Source of the DNA: an uncultured Ignavibacteria bacterium
Lineage (GTDB): Bacteria > Bacteroidota > Ignavibacteria > Tepidaquicellales > OLB5
Reading direction: 5' to 3'
NCBI GenBank assembly: GCA_937873695.1
Contig: CALMYL010000021.1
Coordinates: forward strand, 124,001-188,000
DNA: 64,000 nt
Below, one piece after another: positions 1-7,717 of the stretch. Made by a program: the position numbers and the translations under genes. Position 1 is the stretch's first letter. Every line of letters starts with the position of its first letter. The notes beneath the pieces were generated by a model. That model was not told where the DNA came from. It saw only the letters and a program-made list of their open reading frames with translations, and made no database searches.

Positions 1-83
1 TCATAAACATCGATCTCTTTTTCAAATCCTGATAATTGTTTTCGAAGTATCGCCGATACTTCATCTGGTTTTACTTCAGCCAT
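1..83 (-). CDS. atpA: ATP synthase F1 subunit alpha, N-terminal fragment
   Basis: This is the first 27 complete codons of a gene that runs off the left edge. The peptide begins MAEVKPDEVSAILRKQLSGF, the N-terminus usual for F1 alpha subunits, with the ATG at 83. Alpha is the non-catalytic nucleotide-binding subunit of the F1 hexamer. It lies 49 bp downstream of atpH on the same strand, the standard delta-alpha order. Most of the protein is outside the window, so only position and N-terminus support the call. Confidence 0.85.
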   Translation of the reverse strand, partial: MAEVKPDEVSAILRKQLSGFEKEIDVY

Positions 84-132
84 CTCTTTATATTGTTATA
101 TTAGTTTTAATTTTCCTTTTTTATGAACCCGG

Positions 133-684
133 TCAATTATTGATGCTTCCCATTGAGAATTTTTCCCTGAGAAGCTCGAGCTGCCTTTGAATACTGGCAT
201 CTATTATTTTATCATCAACACTTGCAATAAATCCGCCTTTAATAGCCGGATCAACTGAATATGCTGCCTGAATTTCTTTTCCTGTGAATGTTTTCAATTT
301 ATCTGTAAGGGCTTTCTTTTCTCCATCGGTAATTTCGATGGCAGTTTTGACTTTTGCAAGAACTACTCCCTGTTTTTCATTAACCAACGCCGCAAAATCA
401 TCTGCAATGTCATACAATAGATTGATCCTGTTCTTTTCGCAAAGATATACCAGGAAAGTGAGAGTAAGCTCGTTCACTTTTTCTGCAAACATCGCCCTGA
501 AAACTTTAGTTTTCTTTTCCGCTGAAATTACGGGTGTAAGTATGAAGTTGGAAAGTTCTTTAGAACCTTCAATAGATCTTTTTATATCTGAGAGGTCTTT
601 TCTTACATGTTCGACCGATTTACGCTCTTCTGCTGTGGCATAAAGCGCTAAATTGTACTTTCTTGCTACTTTTCTGTTTGTCAT
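133..684 (-). CDS. atpH: ATP synthase F1 subunit delta
   Basis: This 183-residue protein has the size and pattern of the F1 delta (OSCP) subunit, which links the F1 head to the peripheral stalk. An N-terminal helical domain contains the usual stretch around residues 50-90 (FILTPVISAEKKTKVFRAMF, then LTFLVYLCEKNR). The C-terminal part has the conserved GGFIASVDDKIIDASI block near residues 149-164, followed by RQLELLREKF. It starts at an ATG 33 bp after the stop of atpF and precedes atpA. Nothing is unusual in length or composition. Confidence 0.93.
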   Translation of the reverse strand: MTNRKVARKYNLALYATAEERKSVEHVRKDLSDIKRSIEGSKELSNFILTPVISAEKKTKVFRAMFAEKVNELTLTFLVYLCEKNRINLLYDIADDFAALVNEKQGVVLAKVKTAIEITDGEKKALTDKLKTFTGKEIQAAYSVDPAIKGGFIASVDDKIIDASIQRQLELLREKFSMGSINN

Positions 685-717
685 AATAAAAATTTATCCG
701 CTGCGGTAAATATCAAA

Positions 718-1287
718 TCAATTCTGCGGTATTTTGCCGATGAATCCATCGATTATCTTCTTCTGCTTTGCGGCATCAAGATTTTCATCAATAATTTTTC
801 CTGCCGCCTGTACTGCCAGGTTTGCAATCTCATCTTTCAAAGAGTTCATTGCCGCTAATTTTTCGCGTTCAATTTCACTCTTGGCCTGTGCTATCATTCT
901 TGCTGTGTCATCGTTTGTCTTGCTGATAAGATCATTTCGTAATTTTTCCGCAAGTTCTTTTCCTTCAGAAATAACCTTACGTGCGTCTTCATCCGCTTTT
1001 GCAAGAAGCTGTTTGTTTTGAGCAAGTATCTTTTCCGCTTCCTGTTTCAGGTATTCAGCTTTTTCAACTGAATCTCTGATACCCTGTTCTCTGTCATTCA
1101 AAGATTTAAGCAATGGTCCCCATGCATATTTCTTCAGAATGAGAAGAAGAAGGAAAAAGATAATGATCGTCCAGATGAGAAGCCCAGGCTCAACTGAGAG
1201 CAGTGTGTCCTTCTTTTCACCTGTATCATTTGAAATGAAAAGTAATACATTGTAAAATTTTGCTGAAAATATATAAGCTAAAGACAT
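718..1287 (-). CDS. atpF: ATP synthase F0 subunit b
   Basis: This is the peripheral-stalk subunit of 189 residues. One membrane helix lies around residues 35-52 (GLLIWTIIIFFLLLLILKK), and the rest is a long charged amphipathic helix rich in Ala, Glu and Lys, as in b subunits that dimerise as a coiled coil. An AAAGGAT ribosome-binding site sits just upstream of the chosen ATG at 1287. That start leaves an unusually long polar N-terminus of about 30 residues before the membrane helix. Many b subunits begin nearer LLSVEPGLLIW, so an internal start is possible but no better site was seen. Confidence 0.93.
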   Translation of the reverse strand: MSLAYIFSAKFYNVLLFISNDTGEKKDTLLSVEPGLLIWTIIIFFLLLLILKKYAWGPLLKSLNDREQGIRDSVEKAEYLKQEAEKILAQNKQLLAKADEDARKVISEGKELAEKLRNDLISKTNDDTARMIAQAKSEIEREKLAAMNSLKDEIANLAVQAAGKIIDENLDAAKQKKIIDGFIGKIPQN

Positions 1288-1441
1288 AACTATCCTTTGT
1301 TATAAAAATTGTTTTTTGGTGAAGCTCAGCAGATAAAAGAATCTGCCGCTTCGTAATGCGCTGCAGTTTAAGATGGAACAAAAAACCGATATTAACTGCA
1401 CCCGCCCACAAATGCAGGAAGGGCGCAGTTAATCAATTTTT

Positions 1442-1660
1442 TTATTTTCCAGCTAATATAAAGCAGATAACGAGCGCGAAGAGTGTAACACCTTCTACCA
1501 AAGCTGCCGCGATGATCATTGTAGTTCTAACGTCACCGGTTGCTTCAGGCTGTCTGCCGATAGCTTCCATTGCTGAAGCTGCGAGTCTTCCAATTCCAAG
1601 TCCTGCGCCAATAACTGCAAGTCCTGCACCGATTCCAGCTGCTAATGCTGCTAAACTCAT
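1442..1660 (-). CDS. atpE: ATP synthase F0 subunit c
   Basis: This 72-residue proteolipid is a hairpin of two hydrophobic helices joined by the polar loop GRQPEA (residues 35-40), which contacts gamma and epsilon. The ion-carrying carboxylate is Glu56 in AALVEGVTLF. The residue after it is Gly rather than the Ser or Thr used in sodium-binding c rings, so proton coupling is the better guess. A GAAAGGAT site precedes the ATG. It stands between atpB and atpF, with about 100-bp and 155-bp gaps, wider than elsewhere in the operon; c is needed in many copies, but no processing signal was identified. Confidence 0.95.
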   Translation of the reverse strand: MSLAALAAGIGAGLAVIGAGLGIGRLAASAMEAIGRQPEATGDVRTTMIIAAALVEGVTLFALVICFILAGK

Positions 1661-1759
1661 TTGATTTGTATCCTTTCTTAAAAGATTTTGTAGTTAATTA
1701 TATTTGAAGTTTATTTAAATTCCCTGTGAAAAAATCTGTATTAATGTTGAATCTGCTTC

Positions 1760-2590
1760 TTAGTGATCCTGATGTATTGCCATACCGATAAACAATGCTG
1801 AAAGCATTGTGAATATATATGCCTGTAATACTGCTACAAGAATTTCAAGTACATAAATGAACAGTGAAAAACCAATTGATACCGGAATTACAGCGTAACC
1901 CAGCATAAATATGAGTCCGATTAACGCGTAAATTACAATGTGACCTGCTGTCATGTTGGCAAATAGACGAATAGCCAACGCGAATGGTTTTGTAAGTAAT
2001 CCAAGGAATTCAATGATTACCATAATAGGTAATACAAACACCGGAACACCCGGAGGGATCAATCCTTTGAAATAACCGAAGAACCCGTTATTCTTAATGC
2101 CATGAATCTGTGTCATTATGAAAGTGATAAGTGCAAGTCCGGCTGTAACACTGATACTGCTTGTACCGGTTGACATACCCGGGAACAAACTTATTATATT
2201 CACAAACAGAATGAAAAAAAACATTGTAAAAAAGAAGGGGAGGTATTTATCTGAACCGTGACCCATTGACGGTTTGACGACGTCATCACGGACAAAAACC
2301 ATTAACATTTCGAGGAAATTACCAAGACCGGTAGGGTGCTTTCTTTTCTTGTTTGAAGCCGCAGCATAACCGAATAAAATAACCATTAAAATAGCGGCAA
2401 TCATAAGCATAAGGATCTTCATAGAAATGGACAGATCCAGGGTAAATCCGCCTATATGAATTGGCGGTATTGTGAGTACGGGTTTATCAGAAATGTGATG
2501 CATGATCCAGTTCCCGTCTTCGTGGACCTTTTCTACCAATGTTGAATCTACCGGAGCGTGTTGCTGTATAAAAGCAGTAAGTAATCTCAT
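1760..2590 (-). CDS. atpB: ATP synthase F0 subunit a
   Basis: This membrane subunit provides the half channels for ion translocation next to the c ring. It has 276 residues and several hydrophobic helices. The essential arginine is Arg208 in the motif AIRLFANMTAGH, which matches the RLFGN signature of the family. A polar N-terminal extension of about 50 residues contains HEDGNWIMHHISD, similar to subunit a proteins of the Chlorobi and Bacteroidota side. It ends before atpE and begins 5 bp after the AtpI-like gene, so translation is probably coupled to that gene. Confidence 0.94.
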   Translation of the reverse strand: MRLLTAFIQQHAPVDSTLVEKVHEDGNWIMHHISDKPVLTIPPIHIGGFTLDLSISMKILMLMIAAILMVILFGYAAASNKKRKHPTGLGNFLEMLMVFVRDDVVKPSMGHGSDKYLPFFFTMFFFILFVNIISLFPGMSTGTSSISVTAGLALITFIMTQIHGIKNNGFFGYFKGLIPPGVPVFVLPIMVIIEFLGLLTKPFALAIRLFANMTAGHIVIYALIGLIFMLGYAVIPVSIGFSLFIYVLEILVAVLQAYIFTMLSALFIGMAIHQDH

Positions 2591-2595
2591 TTATG

Positions 2596-3042
2596 TTATT
2601 TCAGTGTGGTCTTATTTTGCTGATCCGTTAATGCCGGATCCAAATTATGTTTTTTAACCTGCAATTGTTTTTTGTGCAGGAAGTAAATTTCTATAGAAAT
2701 AAAAAGTGTGTAAAAGAAAAAAACCGAGCCTACAAGGCTCAATGAATCAAGTGTGGTAAATTGAATCAGGATAACAAGAAAAAGCAAAACCAGAATTAAC
2801 CTGACACCCATTCCGCCGAAAACCAGCATCATAAAAGTTTTGGTCGGCTTACCGAAAGCCATTGTGTTAAGTTTATATCCAATAATTGCATTCATAAGGC
2901 TTACGATATACCCAAATACAAATGAATTTATCTGGTTAACAGTAAAATATTTCCAGACCGGGTAACTGCCAAGCACAATCACGATCAAACTTGAAAGCAC
3001 TATGAATTTGAAGAAACCCGGCTGTTTGCTGTTATTTTCCAT
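2596..3042 (-). CDS. AtpI-like small membrane protein of the ATP synthase operon
   Basis: This 148-residue protein has four predicted membrane helices (about residues 12-31, 37-56, 72-92 and 98-120) and a charged C-terminal tail. It sits between an AtpZ-type gene and atpB, the place held by atpI (ATP synthase protein I), which assists c-ring assembly in other bacteria. The sequence itself is weakly conserved, so the AtpI role rests mainly on position and topology. Its start overlaps the end of the upstream gene by 11 bp. Confidence 0.65.
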   Translation of the reverse strand: MENNSKQPGFFKFIVLSSLIVIVLGSYPVWKYFTVNQINSFVFGYIVSLMNAIIGYKLNTMAFGKPTKTFMMLVFGGMGVRLILVLLFLVILIQFTTLDSLSLVGSVFFFYTLFISIEIYFLHKKQLQVKKHNLDPALTDQQNKTTLK

Positions 3043-3319
3043 CTTTACCAGTTTTATTATTTTTGTAATTCACAGATCTCATTAAATTCACAAAACCTGC
3101 AACAGAACCGAATAATACACCGATAATGAGGAAAATATTGCCTGTATTCAGCCATTTATCAAGCCAATATCCTCCCAAAGTACAAAGAACAATTGAAGCA
3201 CCATATTGAAACCCTATTTCGGCATATTGCCAGCCTGAACGGTAAGAATTGGCAACTTTTTTAAATTCTGACGTCTTTTCAGCATCTTTTTTATCAAAAA
3301 TGCCCTTATTTTGCGTCAT
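3032..3319 (-). CDS. atpZ: AtpZ/AtpI-family protein, first gene of the ATP synthase operon
   Basis: This 95-residue protein has a charged N-terminus followed by two hydrophobic helices (about residues 40-56 and 62-80). The residues in between, GGYWLDKWLNT, then FLIIGVLFGSVAGFVN, match the AtpZ/AtpI family (old name: F0F1-ATPase subunit, magnesium-transport related). It opens the operon, with a good TAnnTTTG promoter box about 30 bp upstream, and overlaps the AtpI-like gene by 11 bp. The family is thought to help assembly or supply magnesium; the exact role is not settled. Confidence 0.8.
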   Translation of the reverse strand: MTQNKGIFDKKDAEKTSEFKKVANSYRSGWQYAEIGFQYGASIVLCTLGGYWLDKWLNTGNIFLIIGVLFGSVAGFVNLMRSVNYKNNKTGKDGK

Positions 3320-3346
3320 TTTTTGCCAAATTTTTCAGTGAATTTA

Positions 3347-3377
3347 CAAAAATAACAAGAAATTAAACTAAAATCAA
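3347..3377 (-). promoter_or_regulatory. Candidate promoter of the ATP synthase operon
   Basis: On the minus strand the sequence reads TTG, 20 nt, TATTTTTG. This fits the Bacteroidota housekeeping pattern (-33 TTTG, -7 TAnnTTTG, spacing about 19-21) with one mismatch in the upstream box. It lies 28 bp before the ATG of the atpZ-like gene. No transcript data are available. Confidence 0.5.
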
Positions 3378-3409
3378 TTTAGGAATTTGGTGTGTTAGGG
3401 TAGAAAAAT

Positions 3410-3432
3410 GTCATTCCCGCGAAGGCTGGAAA
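3410..3432 (+). repeat. Degenerate REP-like half palindrome
   Basis: The stretch GTCATTCCCGCGAAGGCTGG resembles the widespread REP type GTCATTCCCGCGAAAGCGGG. One stem position is mismatched (C opposite T), so the hairpin is weakened. When translated it gives MSFPRRLE, which produces a false upstream start for the following gene. Confidence 0.5.
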
Positions 3433-3461
3433 CTACTATATTGGTATTGTATTTACAGGCA

Positions 3462-3953
3462 ATGAAGAAAAAATCAATAAATATAAAATTTCAGATCAGA
3501 AATATATCGTTGCTGATTATTTTATATCTATTTTTATCTATTTTAGTTAATTGTGGTAAAAGTGATCTAAATAATATTCCACAGAATTGCGATAATAAAA
3601 AAATTGATTCATTGATTCAAAGGATAGTTTTTATTCCTGAGGTTTATGCTCCAAGAGAAGGGGTAGACAGCAAATATAGATTTTTGATTCTAAAAATTTT
3701 AAAGTCAAATACTGATTCTTTGTATGGTTTTTCAAAAGTACTTTTTCTTGTATCCAAAGATAGCTCTAAATATAAGGCGGGAACTGTTACTGTTGATAGT
3801 GTAAACTTTAATTCTGATTCTACCAAAGTAAATGTAGAAGTAGGTTATTACATTTTGAATGGATTTCGGAGTTCTACAATTTATGTGAGTTACGAATGGA
3901 ATAAAAATCTTTGTAATTGGTCACTGACAAGTAAAACTGAAGGAATTCATTAA
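3462..3953 (+). CDS. Hypothetical lipoprotein
   Basis: The protein is not recognised. From the ATG at 3462 it has 163 residues, a basic N-terminus, a hydrophobic helix and a lipobox-like ILVNCG, so it is probably a lipoprotein. The mature part is rich in Ser, Asp and beta-type residues with no repeats. An in-frame ATG at 3408 lies inside a REP-like sequence and would add MSFPRRLETT, which I regard as spurious. It is isolated on the plus strand between the ATP synthase operon and envC-like genes. Its low GC content is lower than that of its neighbours, which may hint at recent acquisition. Confidence 0.6.
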   Translation: MKKKSINIKFQIRNISLLIILYLFLSILVNCGKSDLNNIPQNCDNKKIDSLIQRIVFIPEVYAPREGVDSKYRFLILKILKSNTDSLYGFSKVLFLVSKDSSKYKAGTVTVDSVNFNSDSTKVNVEVGYYILNGFRSSTIYVSYEWNKNLCNWSLTSKTEGIH

Positions 3954-4019
3954 GAGATATATAAATGATTGAATTCCCGGCTTATACATAGAAACAAGGC
4001 AAGAGCGAATGGCACATGG

Positions 4020-5195
4020 TCAAAATCGCAGCCATTCCCTTGGATTCACCGGTGTTGAATTCTGCCATAATTCAAAATGCATGGTCTGACCTTCCAGTGT
4101 TTCACCGGATTTACCAATGACCTGGTTCAGTTTGATCACATCACCTGCTTTAACATTTGTTTCACTTAGCGAAGCGTATACTGACCTGAACCCGTTTGCA
4201 TGAGTAATAATAACTATTTTTCCGTAAAAAGGAATCTCACCGAGTATACTTACAGTACCGTTTGCAATAGCGTAAACTTTTGAGCCCCGTGCTATCGAGA
4301 AATCAACTCCGTTATTTAATGATACTGCTAGAGTTTTATTATCTGAAATGTTTCCGAAGTTCGTTGTGATAAGTCCAATATCAACCGGAAGATTGATATT
4401 TCCTCTGACCTGCTGAAGGTTTTCTGAATCATAACTCAGCCTGTTGTTTTTATTTTCTGCAAAGCTTTCCCTGTTCGCTTCAAGGTTGTTCATAAAATTC
4501 CTGATGTTATTCAGTTGTGTTTCATACCTGGAAATTTTTCCGGCAATCAGGTCAGATTCACTTTCAGCGATGCTTTTTAGTGAGCGCAGTTCTTTCAATC
4601 TTGAATCAAGTACAGCTTTTTCGTTTCGTTTTGATTCTATGTAGAATCTTTGCGATGATGTTGAAAGGGTAAGCATTTTCTTCTTTTCTTCAAGTATGAA
4701 TTTTTTCGCCCGAAGTTCTCTAAGTTCTTTTTTCCGGTTCTGTGAAAATTTCTGCAAATATTGATTTCGTCTCAAATACTCATTCGGGGTCTTTGAACTG
4801 AGAAGCAATTCCAGCTCATAATTTTCGCCATGTTTGTATAACGAAACTACCTTCTGCCTGAAGCTGTTCTGGATCCGTTCAACTTCTTCAGCAAGATAGA
4901 TGATCATATTGGTTTCTATGGCTATCTGGTCAGGGGTCATGAATGATTCGTTTTCGTAATTCTTAAGGAAACTGTTAAGCCCGCTAATTGCTGACTCGAC
5001 GCTGTCAATCTGCTGGTTCAGAATAGCTGTTCTGTTTGTGATCTTTGAAATACCGGTTCTGTTTTCATTAATATATTTTTCAACGTTCTCAGCCTGCTTT
5101 TTTTTATCCTGCAGTATTTCTTCATATGTTGCCCCTGTAATTATCAACAGCAGTACAAGAAACAATGAGTATTTAAGAAAAAAGCTTATTCCCAT
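4020..5195 (-). CDS. EnvC-like murein hydrolase activator (coiled coil plus degenerate LytM/M23)
   Basis: The protein has 391 residues with an N-terminal signal or anchor helix (residues 6-22), a long coiled coil (about 25-250) and a C-terminal LytM/M23 domain (about 275-391). The architecture is that of EnvC, which activates cell-wall amidases during division. The zinc-binding residues of active M23 enzymes are mostly gone: the HxGxD site reads NNGVD, YAHLS reads YASLS, and HLHFE reads TMHFE. That points to a non-catalytic activator, as in E. coli EnvC. It overlaps the DUF4292 gene by 10 bp and closes the lpxB operon. Confidence 0.8.
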   Translation of the reverse strand: MGISFFLKYSLFLVLLLIITGATYEEILQDKKKQAENVEKYINENRTGISKITNRTAILNQQIDSVESAISGLNSFLKNYENESFMTPDQIAIETNMIIYLAEEVERIQNSFRQKVVSLYKHGENYELELLLSSKTPNEYLRRNQYLQKFSQNRKKELRELRAKKFILEEKKKMLTLSTSSQRFYIESKRNEKAVLDSRLKELRSLKSIAESESDLIAGKISRYETQLNNIRNFMNNLEANRESFAENKNNRLSYDSENLQQVRGNINLPVDIGLITTNFGNISDNKTLAVSLNNGVDFSIARGSKVYAIANGTVSILGEIPFYGKIVIITHANGFRSVYASLSETNVKAGDVIKLNQVIGKSGETLEGQTMHFELWQNSTPVNPREWLRF

Positions 5196-6001
5196 TTTGT
5201 TACCTTTGCTGATTTCGGGATCCTAATGCTGAATTTGATATCACTTTTGTTGAAAGTCTTGTTAATGTAATCCACATAGACTGATTGTTTTTTGCCGGGG
5301 TTATTTATCTTTATACTGGAAGGGAAATATACAGTTCTGCCTGATGCATTCTCTTCAAAATAATTGCCATAATTAACTTCTACTATAGTCTTCTGATACT
5401 CGTCCAGTGAATTATATTTCTGAACAGTATAAAGTGTAGGATCAATATAGTACATCTGGGTACCGGGTTTTCTTGGGGCAGTAATTGTGTACAAACCGTT
5501 TTCAGATCCGGCATCCAATGAATCTTTATCGCTATCAACAAGCACAAAGCCTCCGCTGAAACCGCTGAGGAGCTCATCAAATGACACTTTGATCCTCAAA
5601 ATAGCGCCGATATTAATATCATTTGTCGGACCAAGTATAGCTTTATTTTCCTGGACATTGTAGTAGATAAAATCATACCTTGTTATGAGAGCCTGAGCAA
5701 TAGAAATACCGAAAGGACCTTCTATCTTCACGAAAACGGAATCGGGTTTTTTGATTCTTACTTCAATCCAGCCCTGACCGGATTGTTCAGGCGAATCAAA
5801 CGCGATGTTACCGGAGGCTTCCATTGTTTCAATGAGCGAGGAATTATTGTTTACCCTTTGTTTGATCTCTTTAACGGGAACCTTATCAAGGTCATTACCC
5901 GCAGAACCCGAACAGGCACTTAAGACCATTCCGGATAGTAGTAATAATATGAGAGCTTTGAATTTATTAATTTTTGTTAGTTTCCTCTCTAAACTTTTCA
6001 A
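5186..6001 (-). CDS. DUF4292 outer-membrane lipoprotein (LolB-like)
   Basis: This 271-residue protein has a signal peptide with lipobox LSAC (Cys30). The mature protein is predicted mostly beta, with phrases such as EASGNIAFDS and GWIEVRIKKPDSVFVKIEGPFG that match the DUF4292 family, whose fold is related to LolB, the acceptor of lipoproteins at the outer membrane. It overlaps the amidotransferase gene upstream by 35 bp and the EnvC-like gene downstream by 10 bp. A role in moving lipoproteins or envelope lipids is inferred from fold family and operon; it is not shown. Confidence 0.78.
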   Translation of the reverse strand: MKSLERKLTKINKFKALILLLLSGMVLSACSGSAGNDLDKVPVKEIKQRVNNNSSLIETMEASGNIAFDSPEQSGQGWIEVRIKKPDSVFVKIEGPFGISIAQALITRYDFIYYNVQENKAILGPTNDINIGAILRIKVSFDELLSGFSGGFVLVDSDKDSLDAGSENGLYTITAPRKPGTQMYYIDPTLYTVQKYNSLDEYQKTIVEVNYGNYFEENASGRTVYFPSSIKINNPGKKQSVYVDYINKTFNKSDIKFSIRIPKSAKVTKWE

Positions 6002-6659
6002 TCAGATTCCTGGAAAAAGCGCTGTCCATATCCGGCATCCTTTCAGGGTGCCATTGTACAGCAAGCAAAAACGGTTTTCCTGATCTGCTTTCCCATTCAA
6101 CAGCCTCAATTATACCGTCATCAGCTTTAGCTGAAACCATTAATCCTTCACCAACCCTATCTATTGCCTGGTGGTGTGAGCTGTTAACTGTGCCTGAGTT
6201 TTGTTGTACCAGGTCATATAACAGCGTATCTTTTTTTACATTAACATTATGGAGCCGGTCTTCTGATGCCGAGATCTTTTTATGATCTGTACCTCTTACG
6301 GTTTCAATATCATTTATCAGGCTGCCGTTAAGTTTGCAATTGATAAGCTGGAGGCCGCGGCATATGCCCAGGACCGGATATTCATTGGAAAGAGCATATT
6401 CCAGCAGTTTAAACTCAAATCCATCTCTTGCGGGAATGTATTCGCTTCTGTTTTTGCCGTCTTCCCAGTCATTGTAAAACTCAGGGAATATATCAACTCC
6501 GCCTGTCAGCAGAAGAGAAGAGCATTTTTGTATATCATCAAAATTATTGGTTTCCCAGTCAAGGATGATGTATGGAAGGTTGTTATCATCAAGCCATTTA
6601 CAGTATTTCGGGAAACTGCTGTTACTTCTGCTTAATCCTATATACTTATTGAGGCTCAT
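5967..6659 (-). CDS. Class I glutamine amidotransferase, peptidase C26 (gamma-glutamyl-GABA hydrolase type)
   Basis: The protein has 230 residues. The nucleophile elbow is VLGICRGLQLIN with Cys100, and the His-Glu pair is in AVQWHPERM near the C-terminus. The middle contains GTVNSSHHQAID, typical of the PuuD/C26 group that hydrolyses gamma-glutamyl amide bonds. The substrate is unknown: PuuD acts on gamma-glutamyl-GABA, but this gene sits in a lipid A/envelope operon. It overlaps lpxK by 4 bp and the DUF4292 gene by 35 bp, so all are probably translated together. Confidence 0.85.
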   Translation of the reverse strand: MSLNKYIGLSRSNSSFPKYCKWLDDNNLPYIILDWETNNFDDIQKCSSLLLTGGVDIFPEFYNDWEDGKNRSEYIPARDGFEFKLLEYALSNEYPVLGICRGLQLINCKLNGSLINDIETVRGTDHKKISASEDRLHNVNVKKDTLLYDLVQQNSGTVNSSHHQAIDRVGEGLMVSAKADDGIIEAVEWESRSGKPFLLAVQWHPERMPDMDSAFSRNLIEKFREETNKN

Positions 6660-7717
6660 TCAGATTTCAGCAAATTATCAATTTCTTTAAATAAATATTC
6701 ACTATTGCTGTTAATTTGCATTTTTATTTTTGTAAAATAAAGTGGAAAGTTAAATAACAGGTTCTTATATGTGTTATTACTTTTTGCTTTTAATACAAGC
6801 TCTGAATTCTTCAGTCTGACGTAATCCTTTTGTGTGGTAAGAATATGTGAGGAGCCGTTTTTCGAGAATGAATTCATCAGGTTTTCCAGTTCAGTATTGG
6901 TAAAATAGTGATGATCAGGGAAAACAATAAATTCATCAATTTTGATATTCAGCTCATTCAGCAATAATTTAAATGAATCAGGTTCGCCAATGCCGCAATA
7001 TACCGTAGCGCTTTTGATATCTTCAACGGGTAAAACGGTGTTATCAATTCCCCGGATACCTTCAAAAACGTAATTACATATAACCTGCGGCATATTTTTC
7101 CGGTTCTCATTCACAGGGTTTTTTTCAAACTTATTGTTTATAACCAGCAGATCAGCCCGTCTGTAGTTCTTGAGCGGTTCCCTTAATTTTCCGGCAGGTA
7201 TCATGTGTTTATCGCTATCAGGATTGAGAATAACAATATCCAGATCGCGGAACAGTTTCCTGTGCTGAAAACCGTCATCTATAATAATGATCTCAGGTTT
7301 AAATTTTGATGCGGCAAACTTCGCTGCTTTTGTTTTGTCATCACCAACAACAAGCAAACCGCCTTCAAGTCCGGAATCTGAAAGATTTTCCAGAAGCATT
7401 AACGCTTCATCGCCGAGATTTTCGGTGTTAAGCTCATGTTTTTCATTCCGGAAACCTGTTTCAACAACCTTTATATCGTCAAATTCACGTTTGTATCCTT
7501 TGCTGACTATTACTGCAAATTTTTTCTTCTTTAAAAGGTATTCAGTAATCAGCTCAACAAAGGGTGTTTTGCCGGTGCCGCCTGCAGAAATATTGCCGAC
7601 AGAAATAATTTTCGGCTCAAGTACCTTTGCTTTTATAATTCCGGAATTATAAAAAAAATTCCTGAAGAAAACTCCCAGCCTGAACAATAAACTTATTGGT
7701 ATTAGAAATATTTTCAT
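6656..7717 (-). CDS. lpxK: Tetraacyldisaccharide 4'-kinase
   Basis: LpxK phosphorylates the 4' position of the tetraacyldisaccharide to form lipid IVA, at the inner membrane. The P-loop is GNISAGGTGKTP (residues 41-52 from the chosen start), with an N-terminal hydrophobic anchor MKIFLIPISLLFRLGVF. The motif IIIDDGFQHRKL, conserved in LpxK, follows. I place the start at the ATG at 7717, which overlaps the lpxB stop as ATGA. A longer reading to 7786 adds 23 residues inside lpxB that are not family-like. The length of 353 residues is normal. Confidence 0.93.
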   Translation of the reverse strand: MKIFLIPISLLFRLGVFFRNFFYNSGIIKAKVLEPKIISVGNISAGGTGKTPFVELITEYLLKKKKFAVIVSKGYKREFDDIKVVETGFRNEKHELNTENLGDEALMLLENLSDSGLEGGLLVVGDDKTKAAKFAASKFKPEIIIIDDGFQHRKLFRDLDIVILNPDSDKHMIPAGKLREPLKNYRRADLLVINNKFEKNPVNENRKNMPQVICNYVFEGIRGIDNTVLPVEDIKSATVYCGIGEPDSFKLLLNELNIKIDEFIVFPDHHYFTNTELENLMNSFSKNGSSHILTTQKDYVRLKNSELVLKAKSNNTYKNLLFNFPLYFTKIKMQINSNSEYLFKEIDNLLKSE

